49,229 bases of DNA from contig DMBU01000178.1 of NCBI GenBank assembly GCA_003446015.1, positions 1 to 49,229 of the forward strand, read 5' to 3'. The position numbers were made by a program, and so were the translations under genes. Shown piece after piece: positions 43,394 to 49,229 of the stretch. Positions within the stretch are counted from its first letter, which is position 1. Every line of letters begins with the position of its first letter. The notes beneath the pieces are model-generated. The model did no database searches. It was not told the origin of the DNA and was given only the letters and a program-made list of their open reading frames with translations. This DNA is from Bacteroidales bacterium. GTDB lineage: Bacteria; Bacteroidota; Bacteroidia; Bacteroidales; UBA12077.

Positions 43394-43423
43394 TTGTTTT
43401 TTATTCAAATCAATTTATGTTTA
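43394..43423 (+). promoter_or_regulatory. Promoter of the sodium:solute symporter gene
   Basis: TTG (43394-43396), 19-bp spacer and TATGTTTA (43416-43423), one mismatch from TAnnTTTG, about 50 bp before the ATG. Confidence 0.4.
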
Positions 43424-43474
43424 GGTTAGTTAAGGCATTTTAATTATTTTAGGCCCTTAAAACTGCGAAAATAT

Positions 43475-44920
43475 ATGTCTCCATATCTCGTACTAGTAAT
43501 TATTGCAGCTTATTTTCTTGTTCTTATTTCAATTTCTTATTTCACGAGCAAGAATGCCAATAACGATGCTTTTTTTCTGGGTAACAGAAAATCGCCATGG
43601 TATATTGTTGCTTTTGGAATGATAAGTGCTTCTTTATCAGGAGTTACATTTATTTCTGTTCCTGGATGGGTTGTTAATAGCAACTTTTCTTATATGCAAT
43701 TGGTGTTGGGCTATTTAATTGGATATGCAATTATTGCCAATGTTTTAATGCCCATGTATTATCGATTAAATTTAACATCTATTTATACCTATCTGGGTCA
43801 ACGATTTGGAAATTATTCATACAAAACCGGAGCTTCATTTTTTTTATTGTCGAGAGTAATAGGGGCATCGTTTCGTTTATTCTTAGTAGCAAATGTGCTT
43901 CAAATAGTTGTCTTTAATAGTATTGGAATTCCTTTTTGGATAACAGTTGTAATTACTATTTTACTAATTTGGTTATATACTTTTAAAGGAGGCATAAAAA
44001 CGATAATTTGGACTGATACCTTACAAACCATTTTTATGCTTGTAGCTGTTATTGCTACAATAATTTTAATTTCAAAACAATTGCAACTTAATTTAAGAGG
44101 TATTTGGGAAACTGTTGTTGAAAACGAACATTCAAAACTTTTTTATTTTGACAATTTCAAAGGGCCTAACTTTTTCTTTAAGCAATTTTTTGCAGGTGCA
44201 TTTATTGCTGTTGTAATGACAGGTCTTGATCAGGATATGATGCAAAAAAACCTTAGTTGTAAAAATATTCATGATGCTAAAAAGAATATGTATTGGATGA
44301 GTATTTCTTTGGTTCCTGTAAATTTATTATTCATGTCGTTAGGTGTTTTACTGGTGGTTTTTGCTCAACAAAATGGAATTGCTATACCAGAACGAACCGA
44401 TGATTTATTTCCACTAATTGCTACTCAAGGATATTTAAGCCCTATAGTTTCTATCTTTTTTATTATTGGGTTAATTGCTGCCGCATATAGCAGTGCTGAT
44501 TCTGCATTAACTGCATTAACAACTTCCTTTACGGTCGATATTTTAAATCCTAAAAATAAATCTGAAAAAGAACTTAAGGCAATCAGAACAAAAGTTCATG
44601 TAGGAGTTTCTGTTTCCCTAGTAATTGTTATTTTAATATTTAATGCCATTAATAACGAAAGTGTTATAAGTGCTATATTCAGAGTAGCCGGATATACGTA
44701 TGGTCCGCTATTAGGATTGTATGCATTTGGATTATTTACAAAATTTGAGTTAAAAGATAAGTTTGTGCCTATTGTGGCAGTAGTTTCGCCAATTATTTGC
44801 TATTTCTTAAATGCTAATTCAAAAATATTTCTTGGTGGTTATCAGTTTGGATTTGAATTACTAATAGTAAATGGATTGATAACTTTTATTGGATTATATC
44901 TAATCCGAAGAAAACAATAA
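43475..44920 (+). CDS. Sodium:solute symporter (SSS family)
   Basis: A 481-residue protein with about 13 membrane helices. The SSS signature shows in FFLGNRKSPWYIVAFGMISASLSG (in parts), SVPGWVVNSNF, RVIGASFRLFLVANVLQ, YTFKGGIKTIIWTDTLQT, MTGLDQDMMQKNLSCKN and SSADSALTALTTSF, the last being the sodium-site region. Substrates of the family include sugars, amino acids, proline and sialic acid; the sequence does not decide among them. Inner membrane. It is divergent from recR and 65 bp ahead of a small outer-membrane protein on the same strand. Confidence 0.87.
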   Translation: MSPYLVLVIIAAYFLVLISISYFTSKNANNDAFFLGNRKSPWYIVAFGMISASLSGVTFISVPGWVVNSNFSYMQLVLGYLIGYAIIANVLMPMYYRLNLTSIYTYLGQRFGNYSYKTGASFFLLSRVIGASFRLFLVANVLQIVVFNSIGIPFWITVVITILLIWLYTFKGGIKTIIWTDTLQTIFMLVAVIATIILISKQLQLNLRGIWETVVENEHSKLFYFDNFKGPNFFFKQFFAGAFIAVVMTGLDQDMMQKNLSCKNIHDAKKNMYWMSISLVPVNLLFMSLGVLLVVFAQQNGIAIPERTDDLFPLIATQGYLSPIVSIFFIIGLIAAAYSSADSALTALTTSFTVDILNPKNKSEKELKAIRTKVHVGVSVSLVIVILIFNAINNESVISAIFRVAGYTYGPLLGLYAFGLFTKFELKDKFVPIVAVVSPIICYFLNANSKIFLGGYQFGFELLIVNGLITFIGLYLIRRKQ

Positions 44921-44985
44921 TCAGTTTGGAATAAGATTTGATTAGGATTTCATCTCTAGTTGTTAACCTTTTAAATTTATATTCA

Positions 44986-45660
44986 ATGAAGATTATTATT
45001 ACAAGCATTGTTATGCTTTTTGCAACTTCATCATTTTCTCAACAGGTTCAGGAGAATAAATTTTTTAATGATATTAGTGTGGATTATGGCATATTTGCCT
45101 CATTAAACTCAGATAAATATGAAAATCTGGTCGGTAATAAACTAAGTTTCCAGACATCCTGGTTTTTTATAAATGATTTTGGAATAAAAACAGGAGTATC
45201 ATTTACAAGAAACTTGGAAGGAAGCAATATGTTATATTCTGTTCCGTTGCAATTGGTTTATAGAACTCCGGTTTATAAATCTTCCGAAATATACATTGAT
45301 GCTATGTCTTTAACTGATCTTGTTTTTCAGTTCATCATTGGATTAATGCCAAAGCAATACGAGATTAGTATTGGAACAAATTTAGGTTATATTGAGCCAA
45401 ACAATAATATATCCTTAGTAAGCATTAATAATGGATTCTGGCTTGAAGAAGGTTATAGCGCAGAACAAAGATTTGTATCTACTATCGATTTAGGTGTTAA
45501 AGGAAAATATAAGATCGGGCGTTTTGGAGTTGCAATCTCACCTGCTTTAAGTTATTTATTAACTAAGAATTTTAAGTATTACTCTGAGGTAAATCCTTAT
45601 AAAGAGTATTATCCAACCATGTTTTTATCATTTACATTTGGATTATCTTATGAGTTTTAA
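44986..45660 (+). CDS. Small outer-membrane beta-barrel-like protein
   Basis: The start is the ATG at 44986, which opens a signal peptide (MKIIITSIVMLFATSSFSQ); the longer frame would need a TTG start and lacks one. The 224-residue product is rich in beta strands (FFINDFGIKTGVSFTRN, PLQLVYRTPVYKSSEIYIDA, FLSFTFGLSYEF) and ends with Phe, as outer-membrane barrels of eight or so strands do. I cannot name the family. It may be co-transcribed with the symporter gene. Confidence 0.65.
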   Translation: MKIIITSIVMLFATSSFSQQVQENKFFNDISVDYGIFASLNSDKYENLVGNKLSFQTSWFFINDFGIKTGVSFTRNLEGSNMLYSVPLQLVYRTPVYKSSEIYIDAMSLTDLVFQFIIGLMPKQYEISIGTNLGYIEPNNNISLVSINNGFWLEEGYSAEQRFVSTIDLGVKGKYKIGRFGVAISPALSYLLTKNFKYYSEVNPYKEYYPTMFLSFTFGLSYEF

Positions 45661-45664
45661 TTAG

Positions 45665-45693
45665 AAAAAACGCTCCTAATCCGGAGCATTTTT
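45665..45693. terminator. Bidirectional terminator overlapping a stop codon
   Basis: GCTCC (45672-45676), loop TAATCC, GGAGC (45683-45687), with A's before and T's after. It ends the outer-membrane protein gene; the minus-strand acyl-CoA synthetase stop codon (45676-45678) lies at the stem-loop border. Confidence 0.65.
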
Positions 45694-47556
45694 AGTTAAT
45701 GTTTTCTTTATCCCATTCTTTATTCCATTTGTAATATCGCTTACCGAGAATCGTGAAGTTATTCCGTTATTCTGTTGTTTCTTTTCATGCTGGTATATTT
45801 CAGCAATAATATGTTTATATTTATCAGCAACCACATTTCGTTTTAATTTCTGTGTAGGCGAAAGTTCTCCTGTTTCAGGGCTCCATTCTTCACAAACTAA
45901 TCTGAATCGATTAATTTTTTCATGCTCGCCAAGTGTTGTATTGTATTTGTTTACCTCTTTTTGATAGCGGGCAACAACTTCGGGAAGATTTACCAAATCT
46001 TTATTATCTCGATATTGAACTTTATGAATAGAACACCAATCATGTAAAAACTTAAAATTAGGAGAAATTAATGCACTTGCAAATTTTTCATTTTCACCAA
46101 TAACCATTATTTGTTCTATAAAGAATGACTCTTTAAATTTATTTTCAATTACCTGAGGAGCAATGTACTTGCCACCTGAAGATTTAAACATTTCTTTTTT
46201 ACGATCAGTAATCTTTAAGAAACCATCACTATCAATATGTCCAATATCTCCTGTGTGAAACCATCCGTCTTCATCAATTACTTCTTTTGTAAGATCCGGT
46301 GCTTTGTAATAACCAGCCATTAAATTTGGACCTTTTGATAAAATCTCTCCATCTTCTGCAATCTTAACCTCAACATTCTCCATAACTTTACCTACGGTTC
46401 CGAATTTGCAAACAACAGGTGTATATGTATTTACGGATATAACAGGAGATGTTTCTGTTAGACCGTAACCTTCCAAAACAGGAAGTCCTGCAGCCCAAAA
46501 AATCCTTGCTAATCTCACCTGCAAAGCAGCTCCACCTGAAACGATTAACATATCTTCACCTCCAAGAGCTTCTTTCCATTTACTAAAAATAAGTTTACGT
46601 GCAATTTTAAGTTTGAAATTATAAAAGAAACGATATGTATTATTAATTCGATATCTTAATCCAAGATTAACCGCCCAAAAGAAGATTTGTTTTTTTATAT
46701 AAGGTAGGTTTTTCCCTTTGCCTATTATACCATCATAAATTCTTTCTAAAAGTCGGGGAACTGTATTGATAATCTGAGGTTTTACCTCTTTAATATCTGT
46801 AGTTAATGTGCCAAGATTTTCGGCATAATATACACTAATTCCTTTGTATTGAAAGTGATATGTCATCATGCGTTCATATACATGACATAATGGGAGGAAA
46901 CTTAATGTTCTGTTGCCATACCCTAATCCATGAGCTTTTGATGAACTAATAAAATTTGAAACCAGATTGTTATGAGAAAGCATTACGCCCTTTGAGTTAC
47001 CAGTGGTTCCAGAAGTATAAATTAAAGTAACCAATTCGTTTTTATCAATGCTGGCTTTAATTTTCAGAACTTCATCACGATATTTTTCTTCATTCTTTTT
47101 ACCTTCTTCTACTATAACTTTCCACGAAGTTAATTCTTCAACTTCGTTAAATGAATATGCAGAATTAATAGTACTAATTTTCTCAACTACTGAACTTATT
47201 TTATTCCAGATTAATTTACTCGATACAATTATAGCTTTTACTTCAGAATGGTTCAAAATGTAGTCATATTCTTCAGTTCCAATTGTTGGATATATAGGTA
47301 CGTGGATTACTCCAATTTGTGCCATCCCCATATCTACAAAATTCCACTCAGGTCTGTTATTTGATATTGTGGCAATTTTATCACCCTTTTTAAATCCTAA
47401 TGCCAATAAACCATAACTAACCCAATTTGAATAATTAATGTAATCTTGTGAACTATATTTTACCCATTGGCCATTTTCTTTACCAACAAGCGCATCTTCC
47501 ATAGGATATAATTCCTTATATCTGTCTAGCAAATCAAAAGTTCTGGTTATGTTCAT
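45676..47556 (-). CDS. Long-chain acyl-CoA synthetase (AMP-binding)
   Basis: The start was set at MNITRTFDLLDRY (47556), since the longer frame overlaps a -7 promoter element at 47582-47589. The 626-residue product is an adenylate-forming enzyme: YTSGTTGNSKG (P-loop), FLPLCHVYERMMTYHF, EGYGLTETSPVISVN, WFHTGDIGHIDSDGFLKITDRKKE and KSSGGKYIAPQVIE. The layout matches bacterial FadD15-like and eukaryotic ACSL enzymes, which activate long-chain fatty acids with ATP and CoA for phospholipid synthesis or oxidation. Cytoplasmic or membrane-associated. Monocistronic. Confidence 0.9.
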   Translation of the reverse strand: MNITRTFDLLDRYKELYPMEDALVGKENGQWVKYSSQDYINYSNWVSYGLLALGFKKGDKIATISNNRPEWNFVDMGMAQIGVIHVPIYPTIGTEEYDYILNHSEVKAIIVSSKLIWNKISSVVEKISTINSAYSFNEVEELTSWKVIVEEGKKNEEKYRDEVLKIKASIDKNELVTLIYTSGTTGNSKGVMLSHNNLVSNFISSSKAHGLGYGNRTLSFLPLCHVYERMMTYHFQYKGISVYYAENLGTLTTDIKEVKPQIINTVPRLLERIYDGIIGKGKNLPYIKKQIFFWAVNLGLRYRINNTYRFFYNFKLKIARKLIFSKWKEALGGEDMLIVSGGAALQVRLARIFWAAGLPVLEGYGLTETSPVISVNTYTPVVCKFGTVGKVMENVEVKIAEDGEILSKGPNLMAGYYKAPDLTKEVIDEDGWFHTGDIGHIDSDGFLKITDRKKEMFKSSGGKYIAPQVIENKFKESFFIEQIMVIGENEKFASALISPNFKFLHDWCSIHKVQYRDNKDLVNLPEVVARYQKEVNKYNTTLGEHEKINRFRLVCEEWSPETGELSPTQKLKRNVVADKYKHIIAEIYQHEKKQQNNGITSRFSVSDITNGIKNGIKKTLTKNAPD

Positions 47557-47581
47557 AATTATATAAGTTGATATTAGAGTC

Positions 47582-47589
47582 CAAATATA
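47582..47589 (-). promoter_or_regulatory. -7 element TATATTTG for the acyl-CoA synthetase gene
   Basis: An exact TAnnTTTG match on the minus strand, 25 bp before the chosen ATG. The -33 region has no clear TTG. Confidence 0.4.
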
Positions 47590-47732
47590 CAAATTTATTT
47601 ATTTTAAAAAGTTTGATAAAAATTGTTTTGACAATCTTAGTGGGAATAGGGGTTTTAAGAAAAAGGATTAATAGTCTTGAATTTACAATTAAAGTTAATA
47701 TTTTAGTCAGTCGAAAAAACAACTAAACCAAA

Positions 47733-49034
47733 ATGAAAAAAATAGCAACCATATCTTTATTAATTAGTTTGTTTTCATGTCAGTTAAAAACAAATCCAAA
47801 CGAATCATTAAATCAAATCGCAGAGGGTTATGTAAAATTAGTTTTAGAAGCAGGTTTATACGATCCTTATTTTGTTGATGCATATTATGGTCCTGAAGAA
47901 TGGAAACCACAAACTTTAACAGATGAAAATGCTGAAATCCCTGTTCGTGAATTAGTAAGCAAAGCAGAAGGCCTAAGGAATCAACTGGAATCAATAAAAA
48001 TTAATGATTTAAATGAGGATTTAAAACTTCGCTATATATACCTTGCAAAACAGCTTGCAGCAGTTAAGGGAAGAATAGAATTAGTAGGAGGGAAAAAGTT
48101 CACCTTTGATGAAGAAACATCAGTTTTATATGATGTTATTACTCCAAATTATTCGATAGCGCATTTTGAATCTCTTACACAGGAACTAAATGAAATATTG
48201 CCAGGAGAAGGAAATTTAACCAACCGGCTAACCGAATTTAAAAAGGAATTTATTATTCCAAAGGAAAAACTCAAAGAGGTTTTTGAGGCAGCAATTCATG
48301 AAGCCCGAAAAAGAACTCTGGAACATATTAATTTACCAGAAAATGAAAATTTTGTACTAGAGTTTGTAACTGACAAACCCTGGGGTGGTTATAATTGGTA
48401 CAAGGGAAATAATTTTAGTTTAATTCAAATAAATACTGATTTGCCTGTATATATTGATCGAGCAATTGATTTGGCTGCTCATGAAGGATATCCCGGGCAT
48501 CATGTGTATAATTGTCTTTTGGAAACGAATATGGTGAATAAAAATAACTGGATTGAATTTTCAGTTTACCCATTGTATAGTCCGCAATCATTAATTGCAG
48601 AAGGAACAGCAAATTATGGTATTGAAATGGCTTTCCCTGATGAAGAAAAAATCAAGTTCGAAAAAGAGGTTTTGTTTCCTTTGGCAGGAATAGATTCTGG
48701 TAAGGCTGAAAATTATTATAAGGTACTGGAGTTAGTTGCTAAAATATCATATGTTAGAAATGCAGCTTCTGAAGCATATCTTAATGGAGAAAAAACAAAA
48801 GAAGAAACAATAGATTGGTTAGTAAAATATGCTTTGCGCGATAGAGCAAGTGCTGAAAAAAGTTTAAGTTTTATTGAAGCATATAGAAGTTACATTATTA
48901 ATTATAATGTTGGGCTGGATATTATTAGAAAATATATGGAGAATAATTCTGGTGAGTCTGCAGACGAAAAATGGTTGTTGTTTGAACACATTATTTCAAC
49001 ACCACAGGTTCCATCAAATTTAATAGAAAAATAG
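47733..49034 (+). CDS. DUF885-family metallopeptidase-like lipoprotein
   Basis: A 433-residue protein with a lipoprotein signal (LLISLFSC, lipid on C16). The C-terminal half contains AAHEGYPGHHVYN, the HExxxGHH motif of DUF885 proteins, and LIAEGTANYGIEMAF, whose Glu is the likely third zinc ligand. WGGYNWYKGNNFSLIQINTD resembles the substrate-binding stretch before the motif. DUF885 proteins are gluzincin-like and distantly related to M32-type carboxypeptidases; a peptidase activity is inferred and no substrate is known. Anchored in the periplasm or outer membrane. The gene is divergent from the acyl-CoA synthetase gene. Confidence 0.82.
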   Translation: MKKIATISLLISLFSCQLKTNPNESLNQIAEGYVKLVLEAGLYDPYFVDAYYGPEEWKPQTLTDENAEIPVRELVSKAEGLRNQLESIKINDLNEDLKLRYIYLAKQLAAVKGRIELVGGKKFTFDEETSVLYDVITPNYSIAHFESLTQELNEILPGEGNLTNRLTEFKKEFIIPKEKLKEVFEAAIHEARKRTLEHINLPENENFVLEFVTDKPWGGYNWYKGNNFSLIQINTDLPVYIDRAIDLAAHEGYPGHHVYNCLLETNMVNKNNWIEFSVYPLYSPQSLIAEGTANYGIEMAFPDEEKIKFEKEVLFPLAGIDSGKAENYYKVLELVAKISYVRNAASEAYLNGEKTKEETIDWLVKYALRDRASAEKSLSFIEAYRSYIINYNVGLDIIRKYMENNSGESADEKWLLFEHIISTPQVPSNLIEK

Positions 49035-49044
49035 AATGGTTGGA

Positions 49045-49229
49045 CATTGCGAGTGCAACGAAGAGGCTGTTCGAAAAGTTAAATATTTAATTTTTATTCG
49101 GAAATTTTACTTTGAGTAACTTTGCGTCTTCCCTGCCTTGCCGGCCATAGCCGTCAAGTTACGGTAATACTTAAATGCTAAATATTGAGCGAAGGCCCGA
49201 CAACGTCTATCTTCATGAGCAATCGCGAA
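49045..49229. repeat. Possible REP-like repeat debris with raised GC at the window end
   Basis: ATTGCGAGTGCAACGAAG (49046-49063) and GAGCAATCGCGAA (49217-49229) look like the two ends of the ATTGCGAG...GCAATC palindromic repeat seen in many bacteria, split by about 150 bp that include a GC-rich stretch (GCCTTGCCGGCCATAGCCG). No reading frame was recognised. The window ends inside it. Confidence 0.3.

Noticed and set aside
1..49229. tRNA, rRNA or riboswitch genes
   Set aside because: No cloverleaf, rRNA-like stretch or known riboswitch core was recognised in the gaps, although a covariance search was not possible.

Overview
The window is AT-rich bacterial chromosome, most likely from a Bacteroidota member of the Bacteroidales/Marinilabiliales type. 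The support is a GT3-type glycogen synthase fused to a glucan phosphorylase, a Bacteroidota-type short AMP nucleosidase, TPR/PD40 surface proteins, a four-helix-bundle (S23-like) gene with CTTCTGACTTC-type repeats, A-rich leaders with few Shine-Dalgarno sequences, and several exact TAnnTTTG -7 promoter elements. No rRNA, tRNA, CRISPR array, phage or transposase gene was recognised.

Layout. (1) 1-5281: storage polysaccharide genes, a 5'-truncated GH57 amylase and a 1415-residue glycogen synthase/phosphorylase fusion, closed by a perfect-palindrome terminator. (2) 5361-15215, minus strand: a seven-gene operon for a group-4 hydrogenase/complex I-like membrane complex, order B, B', C, E, F, G, I. 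All four [NiFe] cysteine positions of the large subunit and three of four proximal-cluster cysteine positions of the small subunit are substituted, while the antiporter-like subunits keep their key Glu/Lys residues. A roughly 500-bp element with 15-bp inverted ends and a nonsense-mutated four-helix-bundle gene sits inside the operon. (3) 15523-23915: housekeeping genes: a MESH1-like HD hydrolase, an NhaC antiporter with an added ectodomain, YqgE, a class IV aminotransferase, then an amn-holA-rhomboid-gmhB operon, an HsdR_N-like nuclease-fold protein and a GNAT acetyltransferase. (4) 23937-29699: three tandem paralogues of TPR plus PD40 propeller proteins, one greatly extended and membrane-anchored. 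(5) 29818-34479: lipoyl E2 acyltransferase, a GT2/sugar-transferase fusion and a class I aminotransferase. (6) 34686-40395: a signalling island with a hybrid kinase, a REC-PAS-LuxR regulator, three stand-alone receivers and a CheW-like protein, dotted with a repeated GGTATTTATACC palindrome, then a porin-like protein. (7) 41861-49034: TPR protein, RecR, a sodium:solute symporter, a small outer-membrane protein, an acyl-CoA synthetase and a DUF885 metallopeptidase-like lipoprotein.

The most unusual feature is the hydrogenase-like operon. It looks like a proton or sodium pump whose catalytic cofactor sites have been erased, related to the Ehr (energy-converting hydrogenase-related) complexes but apparently further reduced. 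Its substrate and coupling chemistry cannot be read from the sequence. All functional calls rest on motif recognition by eye; no database search was run.
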